Under the pieces are notes generated by a model. That model worked only from the letters and a program-made list of their open reading frames with translations, did no database searches and was not told the origin of the DNA. DNA of 48,583 nucleotides, taken from Lachnospiraceae bacterium. Lineage in GTDB: Bacteria; Bacillota; Clostridia; Lachnospirales; Lachnospiraceae. The number at the start of each line of letters is the position of its first letter. The first letter of the stretch is position 1. Below are positions 38,407 through 48,098 of this stretch, one piece after another. The stretch is taken from positions 1 to 48,583 of the forward strand of contig JAFYDI010000010.1 in assembly GCA_017544835.1 (NCBI GenBank), written 5' to 3'. The position numbers and the translations under genes are program-made.

Positions 38407-40599
38407 ATGAGTACCGGAAATTGGTCGTCCGAAAGAGATTCCAGTGTAGATTACGGTGAAGTTTTTAAGCCTGTGGGCGAGATATTTGTTATCAAAAAGG
38501 ACGGAAGCAAAGAAGCTTTCAATGTCCAGAAAGTTATTAATGCGGTTGCCAAAAGTGCATACCGAGCTCTTACCAAGTTTACTCCCGAAGAGAATGAGAA
38601 AATCTGCAGATATGTTATAAATCGTGTGGATGAGATGAACACTACCGAGATTCCCATCCCCGTAATGCACAATATTGTTGAGAGTGCGCTTGAAGAAGTT
38701 AAGCCTATTGTTGCCAAGAGCTACAGAGACTATCGTAACTACAAGCAGGACTTTGTACGCATGCTTGATGACGTTTACAAGAAGTCTCAGTCCATTATGT
38801 ATGTAGGCGACAAGGAGAATGCCAACACCGATTCTGCCCTTGTATCTACGAAGAGAAGCCTTATATTCAACCAGCTTAACAAGGAACTTTATCAGAAGTT
38901 TTTTATGACCACTGAAGAGATTCAGGCTTGCCGCGACGGATATATTTACGTGCATGATATGTCCGCAAGGCGTGACACCATGAACTGCTGCCTTTTCGAT
39001 GTTGAAACCGTTTTAAAGGGCGGTTTTGAAATGGGTAACATCTGGTACAACGAGCCTAAGAGCCTCGATGTTGCTTTTGACGTAATCGGTGATATTGTTC
39101 TTAGTGCCGCAAGCCAGCAGTACGGCGGATTCACCGTTCCAAGCGTTGACTTGATTCTTGAGCCTTATGCTCAGAAATCTTATGATAAATATATAGAGAA
39201 ATACAGAAGACTCGGTATTGAAGATTCAAGAGCCGAGGCCGAAGCACTTGCAGACGTTACAAGAGAGTTTGAGCAGGGCTTCCAGGGATGGGAGTATAAG
39301 TTTAATACGGTTGCTTCTTCAAGAGGCGACTATCCTTTCATTACAGTAACCGCAGGTACGGGAACCGGAAGATTTGCCAAGCTCGCGACTATTTCAATGC
39401 TTAACGTAAGACGCCGCGGTCAGGGTAAGCCCGAATGCAAGAAGCCTGTATTGTTCCCTAAGATTGTATTCTTATATGACGAGAATCTTCACGGTCCCGG
39501 CAAGGAGCTTGAAGATGTATTTGAAGCAGGCGTTAAATGCTCCGCCAAGACCATGTATCCCGACTGGCTTTCACTTACAGGTAAGGGTTATGTGGCAGGT
39601 ATATACAAGCAGTATGGCAAGATTATTTCTCCCATGGGCTGCAGAGCTTTCTTAAGTCCCTGGTATGAAAGAGGCGGAATGCATCCCGCAGATGACAAGG
39701 ATGTTCCTGTATTCGTAGGACGTTTCAATATCGGTGCGGTATCACTTCACCTTCCGATGATACTTGCCAAGGCTCGTAAGGAATCAAGAGACTTCTATGA
39801 AGTACTTGATTACTATTTGAATCTTATAAGGCAGTTACATATCCGTACTTATGCATACCTTGGCGAGATGCGTGCATCCACCAATCCTTTGGCTTACTGC
39901 GAAGGCGGATTCTTAGGCGGACATCTTAAGCTCACAGATAAGATTAAGCCTTTACTTAAATCTGCAACCGCAAGCTTCGGCATTACGGCACTTAACGAAC
40001 TTCAGGAACTTTATAACGGTAAGTCTCTTGTAGAAGACGGTGCTTTTGCAGTTGAAGTACTTGAATACATTAACAAAAAGATTAACGAGTTTAAGGAAGA
40101 AGACGGCAACCTCTATGCAATCTACGGAACTCCCGCAGAAAGCCTTTGCGGCCTTCAGGTTCAGCAGTTCAGAAAGAAATACGGTATTATCGAGGGTGTA
40201 AGCGACAGAGAATATGTATCCAATTCTTTCCACTGCCATGTTACCGAAGACATTACACCTATTCAGAAGCAGGATTTGGAGAATCGTTTCTGGAATCTTA
40301 GTAACGGCGGTAAGATTCAGTACGTTAAGTATCCCATCGATTATAATATCGATGCAGTTAAGACTCTTATCAGACGAGCAATGGATATGGGATTCTATGA
40401 AGGAGTCAACCTTTCTTTGGCATACTGCGACGATTGCGGTCATCAGGAACTTGAAATGGATGTATGCCCTAAGTGCGGAAGCAGAAACCTTACCAAGATT
40501 GACCGCATGAACGGCTATTTGTCATACTCACGTGTTCACGGCGACACCAGACTTAATGATGCCAAGATGGCTGAAATTGCCGAAAGGAAGTCTATGTAA
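38407..40599 (+). CDS. nrdD: anaerobic ribonucleoside-triphosphate reductase (class III)
   Basis: NrdD makes deoxyribonucleotides without oxygen using a glycyl radical. The 730-residue protein begins with an ATP-cone (about 15-105, V-I-K-K-D-G-S-K-E-A-F-N-V-Q-K), the allosteric site that senses ATP/dATP. The large catalytic barrel follows. Near the end is a zinc site, C-D-D-C-G-H...C-P-K-C-G-S, and then R-M-N-G-Y-L-S-Y-S-R with the probable radical Gly703. Many relatives have R-x-C-G-Y here; asparagine in place of cysteine is a known-looking variant but notable. GGGAGG precedes ATG 38407. The activase gene nrdG is 2 bases downstream. Two NrdR boxes lie on the promoter. Confidence 0.96.
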   Translation: MSTGNWSSERDSSVDYGEVFKPVGEIFVIKKDGSKEAFNVQKVINAVAKSAYRALTKFTPEENEKICRYVINRVDEMNTTEIPIPVMHNIVESALEEVKPIVAKSYRDYRNYKQDFVRMLDDVYKKSQSIMYVGDKENANTDSALVSTKRSLIFNQLNKELYQKFFMTTEEIQACRDGYIYVHDMSARRDTMNCCLFDVETVLKGGFEMGNIWYNEPKSLDVAFDVIGDIVLSAASQQYGGFTVPSVDLILEPYAQKSYDKYIEKYRRLGIEDSRAEAEALADVTREFEQGFQGWEYKFNTVASSRGDYPFITVTAGTGTGRFAKLATISMLNVRRRGQGKPECKKPVLFPKIVFLYDENLHGPGKELEDVFEAGVKCSAKTMYPDWLSLTGKGYVAGIYKQYGKIISPMGCRAFLSPWYERGGMHPADDKDVPVFVGRFNIGAVSLHLPMILAKARKESRDFYEVLDYYLNLIRQLHIRTYAYLGEMRASTNPLAYCEGGFLGGHLKLTDKIKPLLKSATASFGITALNELQELYNGKSLVEDGAFAVEVLEYINKKINEFKEEDGNLYAIYGTPAESLCGLQVQQFRKKYGIIEGVSDREYVSNSFHCHVTEDITPIQKQDLENRFWNLSNGGKIQYVKYPIDYNIDAVKTLIRRAMDMGFYEGVNLSLAYCDDCGHQELEMDVCPKCGSRNLTKIDRMNGYLSYSRVHGDTRLNDAKMAEIAERKSM

Positions 40600-40601
40600 T
40601 T

Positions 40602-41162
40602 ATGCGATATCACAATATTACCAAAGATGATATGAATAACGGCGACGGCCTGAGAGTTGTGCTGTGGGTTGCGGGTTGCGTTCATCATTGCAAGAACTGC
40701 CAGAACCCTCTTACATGGGATCCGGAAGGCGGACTTCTGTTTGACGATGCGGCAAAGCGTGAGATATTCGATCAGCTTGATAAGCCTTATATTTCGGGCA
40801 TTACTTTCTCGGGCGGTGACCCCCTTCATCCTGCGAATAAAGAATACGTGACTTCTTTTGCAGCCGAACTTAAAGAGAAATACCCTAATAAGACCATCTG
40901 GCTATATACCGGTGATTCATGGGAAAGCATCTGTGAGCTTCCGGTAATGAAGTACGTGGATGTTTGCGTGGACGGAGAGTATATTGACGAGTTAAGAGAC
41001 GTTAAGCTTATGTGGAAGGGAAGCCCCAATCAGCGTGTAATCGATGTACAGGCTACGCTTAAGTCTTCGGATATCACTAAGCCCATACTTCATTGCGCCG
41101 ATTATTACGATGCTCCCATTACCGATGCTGAGTCACAGCAGTGCAAGGGTTGCGGAGACTGA
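40602..41162 (+). CDS. nrdG: anaerobic ribonucleotide reductase activating protein
   Basis: A radical SAM enzyme that installs the glycyl radical on NrdD. The 186-residue protein has the [4Fe-4S] site C-V-H-H-C-K-N-C within W-V-A-G-C-V-H-H-C-K-N-C-Q-N-P, then T-F-S-G-G-D-P-L, the SAM-binding glycine motif. An additional cysteine-rich end (Q-C-K-G-C-G-D) is present. The ribosome site is AAAGGAAG in the end of nrdD. It starts 2 bases after the nrdD stop and is cotranscribed. Confidence 0.96.
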   Translation: MRYHNITKDDMNNGDGLRVVLWVAGCVHHCKNCQNPLTWDPEGGLLFDDAAKREIFDQLDKPYISGITFSGGDPLHPANKEYVTSFAAELKEKYPNKTIWLYTGDSWESICELPVMKYVDVCVDGEYIDELRDVKLMWKGSPNQRVIDVQATLKSSDITKPILHCADYYDAPITDAESQQCKGCGD

Positions 41163-41181
41163 TTTATAAGGAAATTTGATT

Positions 41182-41697
41182 ATGGAAAGAATTGCTCATT
41201 TTGAGAAAGTTAGTTTTGAAAGATTTTATGAAGACTTCAAGGACACTTTCCCTGAATTTCAGACAAAAGAAGAAATTAGAAAGATATATGATTATATACC
41301 TATGCCAAAGCGTGCAACAAAAAAGAGTGCAGGATATGATATATTTCTGCCCATAGGCTTAACACTAAATCCGGGACAAACGGCTAAAATTCCCACTGGT
41401 ATAAGAGTTAAGATGCGTGATGATTACGTGTTTATGATTTATCCGCGCTCCGGGCTTGGATTCAAGTATCGTCTGCAACTTAATAATACTGTGGGTGTTA
41501 TCGATGCAGATTATTATGATTCGGATAATGAAGGTCATATATTTATTAAGATTACAAATGATACGAATGAAGATAAGACTGTGGTAATGCAAGATCATAC
41601 AGCTTTTTCTCAGGGAATATTTATGCAGTATGGTATTACTGATGACGATGATGTTACGACAGAGCGTAACGGAGGCTTTGGAAGCACATCCAAGTAG
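41182..41697 (+). CDS. dut: dUTPase-family protein with N-terminal extension
   Basis: dUTPase hydrolyses dUTP to dUMP and keeps uracil out of DNA. The 171-residue protein has motif 1 S-A-G-Y-D-I-F, motif 2 P-R-S-G-L-G-F-K, motif 3 N-T-V-G-V-I-D-A-D-Y-Y-D, motif 4 near V-V-M-Q-D-H-T-A-F-S-Q and motif 5 G-F-G-S-T-S. About 48 residues precede motif 1 (M-E-R-I-A-H-F-E-K-V-S-F), an extension absent from standard trimeric dUTPases. ATG 41182 follows AAGGAAA. Base use is visibly more AT-rich than in neighbouring nrdDG, which may mean transfer or relaxed selection. Position after nrdDG fits deoxynucleotide metabolism. Confidence 0.93.
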   Translation: MERIAHFEKVSFERFYEDFKDTFPEFQTKEEIRKIYDYIPMPKRATKKSAGYDIFLPIGLTLNPGQTAKIPTGIRVKMRDDYVFMIYPRSGLGFKYRLQLNNTVGVIDADYYDSDNEGHIFIKITNDTNEDKTVVMQDHTAFSQGIFMQYGITDDDDVTTERNGGFGSTSK

Positions 41698-41758
41698 TTT
41701 TGAAACAACATTGCTTGATATATATTACGAATTGTACTTACATTTGTAACTATTTTCG

Positions 41759-41787
41759 TTGAATTAAACTCACCCCGATGGTATCAT
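41759..41787 (+). promoter_or_regulatory. promoter for the DegV gene
   Basis: TTGAAT (41759-41764) and TATCAT (41782-41787) are 17 bases apart, with TGG before the -10 (extended -10). Transcription should start near 41794, inside a non-coding open frame, which supports the downstream GTG start. Confidence 0.7.
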
Positions 41788-41819
41788 CATATAAAGAATG
41801 TAATTTGGAGGATATATTA

Positions 41820-42692
41820 GTGAGTGATTTTTTAATAGCTACAGACTGCGGAGCGGATCTTCCCGAGGACTATCTTAAGGAGAATAATATTTCCTGCTCC
41901 AACCTTACTTACACCATTTGCGGCAAGACCTATGGCGGAAGAGGCGAACAGTTGCCTTATAAAGAATTCTATTCTTTGATGAGAGCAGGAAATCTTCCCA
42001 AGACCAGCCAGGTTAACCCCGATGAGGCCAAGGAAAGCTTATTGGAACTCTTAAAACAGAACAGCAAAGTTCTTGTGCTTGCTTTTTCTTCGGGCTTAAG
42101 CGGAACCTACAACAGTTTCAGAATCGCTGCCGAAGAGATTATGGAAGAGAATAAAGATGTACAGATAAAGGTTGTGGATTCCAAATGCGCATCTTTGGGT
42201 CAGGGATTATTTGTATATAAAGTTGTCGAATACGCCAAGACCGGTGCTTCTTTTGAAGATACCGCCAAGTTTGCGGAAGAGACGGCGCCTAAGTGCGTAC
42301 ACGTATTCACCGTTGATGACTTAAATCATCTTTACAGAGGCGGACGTGTTACCAAGACAGCGGCTTTCTTCGGAACGGTTTTGAATATTAAACCCGTTCT
42401 TCATGTTGATGATGACGGACACCTTATCCCTCTTATGAAAGAAAGAGGACGTAAGAAATCCCTTCTTAAACTTGTAGAGCTTATGGGCGAACAGATGGGC
42501 TCTTACAAGGATAAGAATGATATAGTATTTATAAGCCACGGCGATTGTGTGGAAGATGCGGAATTTGTAAGAGACGAAGTAAAGAATCGTTTTGGTATAG
42601 AGAAGTTCATGATTAACAATATCGGTCCCGTAATCGGAGCTCATGCAGGCCCCGGTACCATAGCTTTGTTCTTTATGGGTGACAGAAGATAG
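41820..42692 (+). CDS. DegV family fatty-acid-binding protein
   Basis: A 290-residue DegV/FakB-type protein. Family features are I-A-T-D-C-G-A-D-L-P near the start, T-S-Q-V-N-P-D-E, A-F-S-S-G-L-S-G-T-Y-N-S, V-D-S-K-C-A-S-L-G-Q-G and the end I-G-P-V-I-G-A-H-A-G-P-G-T. FakB proteins present fatty acids to the kinase FakA for phosphorylation, giving acyl-phosphate for PlsY; FakA is not seen here, so that role is from family knowledge. I chose GTG 41820 because GGAGGA lies at 41807-41812; an upstream ATG at 41778 precedes the expected transcription start. The third hybrid kinase follows 24 bases later. Confidence 0.9.
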   Translation: MSDFLIATDCGADLPEDYLKENNISCSNLTYTICGKTYGGRGEQLPYKEFYSLMRAGNLPKTSQVNPDEAKESLLELLKQNSKVLVLAFSSGLSGTYNSFRIAAEEIMEENKDVQIKVVDSKCASLGQGLFVYKVVEYAKTGASFEDTAKFAEETAPKCVHVFTVDDLNHLYRGGRVTKTAAFFGTVLNIKPVLHVDDDGHLIPLMKERGRKKSLLKLVELMGEQMGSYKDKNDIVFISHGDCVEDAEFVRDEVKNRFGIEKFMINNIGPVIGAHAGPGTIALFFMGDRR

Positions 42693-42716
42693 GCTGGGAC
42701 TTAAGGGGAGGTTTCC

Positions 42717-44393
42717 ATGTACGAATACGCGAAGGCAGTTAGGCTGTGTCTGGCCGAATATCTGACTATACTCGTACTACATGTTATCTATGCATTTTAT
42801 CAATATGGCACGGAAACAGGCAGAATGGTTCTGCTTGTTTCTGCCGTCATGATTTTCATTACATTTCTTGTGGCAGTCTTTGTCAAGAAGGAAGCGTTCG
42901 TCCTATGCTTCGTTCTGGTTTCTGTATTAATATCCTCGACAATAATAGGATATTTGGTCCATACGCTTGCTTTTGCCATCTTAATGTTCATTCTTATGGC
43001 AATCTGCATTACCGTATTTATGGACAAAAAGTATATTGCCGTTTCGGCAGTGCTTTCTGTCATAGTCAGTGTGGCGTACATATTTACTGTGCCGGAGCGC
43101 ATTAAGGAGAATGTTCCGATATTCATGCATGTCGTGTACATAGTTTCTTTTATTGCCGCTATGGTCAATTTGTATGTGCTCGTATTTCATGCTCGTAAAT
43201 ACATGAAAGGCATGGAAGAGAAGGCAATCGAGGCTGAACACGCCAATGAATCCAAGATGCTCTTCCTTGCCAATATGTCTCACGAAATCCGTACTCCCAT
43301 GAATGCAATATGCGGTCTTGCGGAGTTAATTTTAAGAGACGAGACATTATCTTCCGAAACAAGAGCCAATACGGAAAGTATCCAGACTGCCGGCAAGGTG
43401 CTTATTTCAATAGTTAACGATATTCTTGACTACAGTAAGCTTGAAAGCGGCAACATGGAGATTATTCCCGTCAATTATTCTTTCTCCGTTCTGATTAATG
43501 ATGTTTTAAATATGATGAGCGTAAGAAAGGATGATAAAGACGTTGAAATCCGTGCCGATATTCAGGAAGGCCTTCCGGATTCTCTTATCGGTGATGAGAT
43601 AAGACTTCGTCAGATTCTTTTTAATCTTTTATCGAACGCTATCAAATATACGGAAAAGGGCTATGTAATACTCGATGTTAAGGGTAAAGAGGATACGGGC
43701 TTTGTAGATCTTACAATTTCCGTAACAGACAGCGGTATCGGCATTAAGAAAGAAGATATAAGCAAGCTTTTCACAAGCTTCCAACAGGTTGATACCAGAA
43801 AGATTAGAAATCGTGAGGGTACAGGCCTCGGACTTGCGATATGTAAGAAACTGCTTAATCTTATGGGCGGTGAAATCGAAGTCGAGAGTACTTACGGCGT
43901 AGGTTCTAAATTCACAGTTCATATCAGTCAGAAAATCGCCGAGAATCCTGTATTTGTAGAGAAGCCAAAGAGCGTTGAGGAAAGTGAGCCGAAGGTTGTG
44001 GCTCCCGACGCCAAAGTGTTGGTAGTCGATGATAATGCTGTTAACTTGAAGGTTTCGCAGGGACTTATCAGAACCTTCGGAATTACTGTCGATACTTGTA
44101 AGAGCGGACGTGAATGTCTGGAGATACTTAAAGACAATAAAGATTACGACATCATATTTATAGACCATATGATGCCGGAACTTGACGGTATTGATACGCT
44201 TAATATGATTCGTTCGGACTCGAGTGAATACATGAAGAAAGTTCCTCTTATCGCTCTTACCGCCAATGTTGTAAGCGGAGTGAGGGAAATGTTTATTTCG
44301 GAGGGCTTTGATGACTATGTTCCAAAGCCTATCGATATGGTATGGCTCAATGCAATATTAAGAAAATACTTACCTAAAGAGAAGCAGCGATAA
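42717..44393 (+). CDS. hybrid sensor histidine kinase (third copy)
   Basis: A 558-residue membrane kinase with about five to six helices in residues 10-160, His189 in N-M-S-H-E-I-R-T-P-M-N, an intact ATPase (N-box L-L-S-N-A-I-K-Y-T, G1 D-S-G-I-G, G2 G-T-G-L-G-L-A) and a C-terminal receiver with Asp483 in F-I-D-H-M-M-P and Lys in V-P-K-P. It resembles the two tandem kinases at 29572-34052 but lacks the pseudo-receiver between the kinase and receiver. No output domain or Hpt is attached. GGGGAGG precedes ATG 42717. It follows degV by 24 bases. Confidence 0.93.
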   Translation: MYEYAKAVRLCLAEYLTILVLHVIYAFYQYGTETGRMVLLVSAVMIFITFLVAVFVKKEAFVLCFVLVSVLISSTIIGYLVHTLAFAILMFILMAICITVFMDKKYIAVSAVLSVIVSVAYIFTVPERIKENVPIFMHVVYIVSFIAAMVNLYVLVFHARKYMKGMEEKAIEAEHANESKMLFLANMSHEIRTPMNAICGLAELILRDETLSSETRANTESIQTAGKVLISIVNDILDYSKLESGNMEIIPVNYSFSVLINDVLNMMSVRKDDKDVEIRADIQEGLPDSLIGDEIRLRQILFNLLSNAIKYTEKGYVILDVKGKEDTGFVDLTISVTDSGIGIKKEDISKLFTSFQQVDTRKIRNREGTGLGLAICKKLLNLMGGEIEVESTYGVGSKFTVHISQKIAENPVFVEKPKSVEESEPKVVAPDAKVLVVDDNAVNLKVSQGLIRTFGITVDTCKSGRECLEILKDNKDYDIIFIDHMMPELDGIDTLNMIRSDSSEYMKKVPLIALTANVVSGVREMFISEGFDDYVPKPIDMVWLNAILRKYLPKEKQR

Positions 44394-44405
44394 GGCTGCT
44401 TTTCT
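44382..44405 (+). terminator. terminator overlapping the end of the third hybrid kinase
   Basis: AAGCAGC (44382-44388) and GCTGCTT (44395-44401) form a 7-bp stem with loop GATAAG, followed by TTCTTG. The kinase stop TAA lies in the loop. Confidence 0.75.
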
Positions 44406-44422
44406 TGTATGTGTTTTTGTAC

Positions 44423-44451
44423 TTGCACTTATGGTAAAATAAGCATACAAT
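44423..44451 (+). promoter_or_regulatory. gltX promoter
   Basis: TTGCAC (44423-44428) and TACAAT (44446-44451) with 17-base spacing. An alternative extended -10, TGGTAAAAT at 44432-44440, overlaps it. No T-box is present. Confidence 0.65.
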
Positions 44452-44484
44452 ATGGTGTATTAATATTTTAAGGAGGTTAGAAAC

Positions 44485-45948
44485 ATGGGAAAGGTTAGAA
44501 CCAGATTTGCACCCAGTCCCACAGGCAGAATGCATGTAGGTAACTTAAGAACAGCGCTTTATGAATACTTGGTTGCCAAGCATGAAGGCGGCGATTTTAT
44601 TTTACGTATCGAGGATACCGATCAGGAACGCTTTGTCGAAGGCGCGATTGACATCATATACAGAACACTTGAAAAAACAGGACTTAAACACGATGAAGGC
44701 CCCGATAAGGATAAAGGTTACGGCCCTTACGTACAGAGCGAGCGTACCAAGTCCGGCATGTATCTTGAGTATGCCAAGAAACTTATCGAGAAAGGCGCGG
44801 CTTATTACTGCTTCTGCGATAAGGAACGTCTCGAGAGCCTTAAGCAGGTAGTTGATGGTAAGGAAATCGTTGTATACGACAAGCATTGCCTTCACTTAAG
44901 CCCCGAAGAGGTTAAGGCTAATCTCGATGCAGGTAAGCCTTACGTAATCAGACAGAATGTTCCGAGAGAAGGCACCACAACCTTCCATGATGAGCTTTAC
45001 GGAGATATTACCGTTGATAATGCAGAGCTTGATGACATGATTCTTATTAAGTCAGACGGCTTCCCTACATATAACTTCGCTAACGTTATTGATGACCATC
45101 TTATGGGTATTACACACGTTGTAAGAGGTAATGAGTATATTTCTTCAACTCCCAAGTATCAGCTTTTATATGATGCTTACGGTTGGGAGTCCCCCAAGTA
45201 TATTCACTTAGGCCTTATTACCGACGAGACTCATAAGAAATTATCCAAGAGAAGCGGACACAGCTCATTTGAAGATTTGCTCGAGCAGGGCTTCTTAACG
45301 GAAGCTATTATAAACTACATCGCACTTCTCGGATGGTCACCGGAAGATAATAACGAGTTCTTTACACTTGAGGAGCTTGTTAAAAAGTTTGATTATCATA
45401 AGATTAATAAGTCCCCTTCAGTATTCGACATGGCCAAGCTTCGTTGGATGAACGGAGAGTACATTAAGAAGATGACCGATGAGGACTTCCTCGAAGTTGC
45501 ACTTCCCATTGTGAAGGAAGTAATTACCAAGCCTTATGACCTTAAGAAAATTGCTCTTATGACCAAGACCCGTATCGAGGTATTCCCCGATATCAAGGAG
45601 CACATCGATTTCTTCGAAGCGCTTCCCGAGTATGATGTGGCAATGTATGAGCATAAGAAGATGAAGACCACACTTGAGTCTTCTCTTGAGGTGTTAGAGG
45701 ATGTAATTCCCCTTCTTGAGGCTCATAATGATTACACAAATGACAGCTTATACGCTATACTTTCCGATTACGTAGCACGTAAAGAAGTTAAGAATGGGTA
45801 TGTGATGTGGCCCATCAGAACAGCTCTTTCAGGTAAGCAGATGACTCCCGCCGGAGCTACCGAAATTTTGGAAGTTCTCGGCAAGGAAGAGTCTATCAAG
45901 AGACTTAAAACAGGAGTAGAACTGTTAAAGAAAGCTCTTGGAAGATAA
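44485..45948 (+). CDS. gltX: glutamyl-tRNA synthetase
   Basis: A class I synthetase charging tRNA-Glu (and often tRNA-Gln in Firmicutes, with later amidation by GatCAB, not seen here). The 487-residue protein has [14 protein letters not shown] (HIGH variant H-V-G-N at about 17-20), [18 protein letters not shown], and the KMSKS variant K-L-S-K-R. C-terminal helical anticodon-binding domains follow. AAGGAGG precedes ATG 44485. The helicase gene overlaps its last 11 bases. Confidence 0.97.
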   Translation: MGKVRTRFAPSPTGRMHVGNLRTALYEYLVAKHEGGDFILRIEDTDQERFVEGAIDIIYRTLEKTGLKHDEGPDKDKGYGPYVQSERTKSGMYLEYAKKLIEKGAAYYCFCDKERLESLKQVVDGKEIVVYDKHCLHLSPEEVKANLDAGKPYVIRQNVPREGTTTFHDELYGDITVDNAELDDMILIKSDGFPTYNFANVIDDHLMGITHVVRGNEYISSTPKYQLLYDAYGWESPKYIHLGLITDETHKKLSKRSGHSSFEDLLEQGFLTEAIINYIALLGWSPEDNNEFFTLEELVKKFDYHKINKSPSVFDMAKLRWMNGEYIKKMTDEDFLEVALPIVKEVITKPYDLKKIALMTKTRIEVFPDIKEHIDFFEALPEYDVAMYEHKKMKTTLESSLEVLEDVIPLLEAHNDYTNDSLYAILSDYVARKEVKNGYVMWPIRTALSGKQMTPAGATEILEVLGKEESIKRLKTGVELLKKALGR

Positions 45949-47671
45949 GAACCAGCAAATAGCAATTAAGTACGGAGACGGTCCTGCATTAATACTTGCG
46001 GGACCGGGTTCCGGTAAGACCACCGTACTTACACATCACATTAAGCACTTGATAGAAACGGGAGTTTCTCCCGACAAGATTCTGGTAATCACATTTACCA
46101 GAAAAGCGGCATTCGAAATGAAGAGCCGATTCGAAAATCTATGTCCCCATACGGCCGATGAAACGACCTTCGGAACATTTCACTCGATTTTTTATAAAAT
46201 AATAAGAGCATTTGGCAAGAAAGAAAAAAAGCTTGTTTCTGCTGAAGACAGGGCAAATTATATTTCTTTTCTGGCAGGCGACCATGCCAACGCGGAGTAT
46301 TACGACCAGCATATTTCTCTTTACAAATCGCTATCTGACAAGAGTTTGTTTCGCTTTGTTAATGATACGGAAAAAGAAGACTTCTTGAAGATATTTGATG
46401 CCTATAACAAATGGCTTAAATCGGAAGGCATGATTGACTATGACGATATAATCTGCGAATGCAATGAGCTTCTTAGGAAGAATAAGAAAGCCTCATCATA
46501 CATAAATCGCAAGTTTAGTCACATATGTGTCGATGAATTTCAGGATATCAATAATATTCAATATGAGACTCTTAAGATTATTGCCGGAGAGCGTGGAATC
46601 ATATATGCGGTCGGAGATGAAGACCAGTCTATTTACGGTTTCAGAGGCGCCACGCCCGATATTATGAAACGATTTATTGATGATTATAAGCATACAAAAG
46701 TGATTAATCTTAACAGAAATTATCGTTCGTATCAGGATATATCCGATTTTTCACATAAAGTGATAAAGCATAATCTTAACAGAATCAATGAATGTGTGCC
46801 TGATTGCTTTAAGAAAGGTAATGCGTCACATGTACATATAAGAGTAAGCTTGACAAGAGAGGAAGCCTCTCGAGTTTTCATGGAGGATTTATATGCCAAT
46901 TCCGAGAAGCCCTCGGCAATACTCCTTCGCACCAACAAAGAAGTCGAAGATTATAAGAAGATGCTATTTAACTGCGCAGGCGATAAAGATGAATTTAAAG
47001 CAAGTATTCATGAAGACTTTGTGACTTTCATAGATTATGTGATGCACAGAAACATTAATGATTTAAAAGTCATTATAAATATTCCGGGCAATAACATTCC
47101 TTCATGCCTTTTAAAAGATATTGATTCTGTTGATGAGCTAAAGAAAAGGGTTGCGGGAACCAGAAAGGCGGATATTATTTATGTATTTGAAAATAAGTTA
47201 AATGTTTTAAAGGGGTTAAATCCGTTTTCTTTTGCCATGTATCTAAAAAATGTTATGGGGCTTTATGAATACCATAGGGAGAAAAGCGGGCTGATAAAGA
47301 AGGAGATTGTTGATGAAATATATGAGGAAATAATTGAAGGCTCCAAAGGCTGCGCCGATTTAAGAGCTTTTAAAGATTTACTTAGTAAGGATAAGCCGAT
47401 TATACCACGTAAATCTTCCGAGGAAAATATTGTTATAACTACCTTTCATCAGGCCAAAGGCCTTGAATGGGACAAAGTGTTCATACCCGATGCGGTTGAA
47501 GGCAAAATTCCCGCAAGCATGTCTGTTGCCGAGTGCAGAGTGGAAGAGGAAAGAAGGCTTTTTTACGTAGCACTTACGAGGGCCAAAGAAGAACTGTATA
47601 TTTACACAATAAAAAATGAGGAAAGCGGCGGTTCGTTTCCCTCAAGATTTATCGAAGAATTTGTTATGTAA
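45938..47671 (+). CDS. UvrD/PcrA-type DNA helicase, short form
   Basis: A 577-residue superfamily 1A helicase. In order: Q-motif N-Q-Q at residues 5-7, motif [10 protein letters not shown] (about 22-30), motif Ia T-F-T-R-K-A-A, motif [11 protein letters not shown], motif [17 protein letters not shown], motif IV region I-N-L-N-R-N-Y-R-S, motif [11 protein letters not shown] and motif [13 protein letters not shown]. It is about 150 residues shorter than PcrA and lacks its C-terminal tail. The start is TTG 45938, overlapping gltX by 11 bases, with only a weak AAAGAAAG site. A related but distinct repair role is likely. Confidence 0.88.
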   Translation: MEDKNQQIAIKYGDGPALILAGPGSGKTTVLTHHIKHLIETGVSPDKILVITFTRKAAFEMKSRFENLCPHTADETTFGTFHSIFYKIIRAFGKKEKKLVSAEDRANYISFLAGDHANAEYYDQHISLYKSLSDKSLFRFVNDTEKEDFLKIFDAYNKWLKSEGMIDYDDIICECNELLRKNKKASSYINRKFSHICVDEFQDINNIQYETLKIIAGERGIIYAVGDEDQSIYGFRGATPDIMKRFIDDYKHTKVINLNRNYRSYQDISDFSHKVIKHNLNRINECVPDCFKKGNASHVHIRVSLTREEASRVFMEDLYANSEKPSAILLRTNKEVEDYKKMLFNCAGDKDEFKASIHEDFVTFIDYVMHRNINDLKVIINIPGNNIPSCLLKDIDSVDELKKRVAGTRKADIIYVFENKLNVLKGLNPFSFAMYLKNVMGLYEYHREKSGLIKKEIVDEIYEEIIEGSKGCADLRAFKDLLSKDKPIIPRKSSEENIVITTFHQAKGLEWDKVFIPDAVEGKIPASMSVAECRVEEERRLFYVALTRAKEELYIYTIKNEESGGSFPSRFIEEFVM

Positions 47672-47673
47672 GA

Positions 47674-48000
47674 TTACTGGTCTTCAAAGTCGAGGCTGTC
47701 AAGGTATTCATCGAATTTGTCTGCGGCAGCTTCGTATTCTTCCTCGTCGTCGATATAGATTAATTCGGGCTCTTCATTGGGATCTTCTTCATTCTCTTTG
47801 TAACCGTAGATCCACACTTCCTCACTTGCGGCATTGCCTTCTTCGTCAAGAGGCATAAGTGCAATGTAATCTTTGTCGTTAAGTTCAAATATGGTAACTA
47901 TGGAACATACAACGGTAGAGCCGTCGTCAAGGTCCAATGATACTGTCATTTCTTCATCAAGTTCCTTGTCGAAATTGTTATCGTCGTTAAAATCGCTCAT
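47674..48000 (-). CDS. DUF1292 family protein
   Basis: A 108-residue very acidic protein on the minus strand. The core (about 18-92) has T-V-S-L-D-L-D-D-G-S, C-S-I-V-T-I-F-E-L-N-D-K-D-Y-I-A-L-M-P-L and E-V-W-I-Y-G-Y, the pattern of DUF1292 (YrzB-like) proteins, followed by an acidic tail. Function is unknown to me. AAAGGAT precedes ATG 48000. It converges on the helicase gene with only 2 bases between stops, and no terminator is visible there, so the two transcripts must overlap. Confidence 0.88.
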   Translation of the reverse strand: MSDFNDDNNFDKELDEEMTVSLDLDDGSTVVCSIVTIFELNDKDYIALMPLDEEGNAASEEVWIYGYKENEEDPNEEPELIYIDDEEEYEAAADKFDEYLDSLDFEDQ

Positions 48001-48038
48001 AAGTAATCCTTTCTTAAGCTAATATATATCTTAAGAAT

Positions 48039-48067
48039 ATAGTATGCCAAAATATGCATACATGCAA
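48039..48067 (-). promoter_or_regulatory. promoter for the DUF1292 gene
   Basis: On the minus strand TTGCAT (48067-48062) and TACTAT (48044-48039) are 17 bases apart. A short inverted repeat, TTCTTAAG (48011-48018) with CTTAAGAA (48030-48037), lies between promoter and start codon. Confidence 0.65.
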
Positions 48068-48098
48068 GTAAATAAATATACAAAGAAGCCTGTGTTTG

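Noticed and set aside
44400-44484. A T-box or other riboswitch before gltX
   Set aside because: The leader is too short and lacks the AGGGTGG core.
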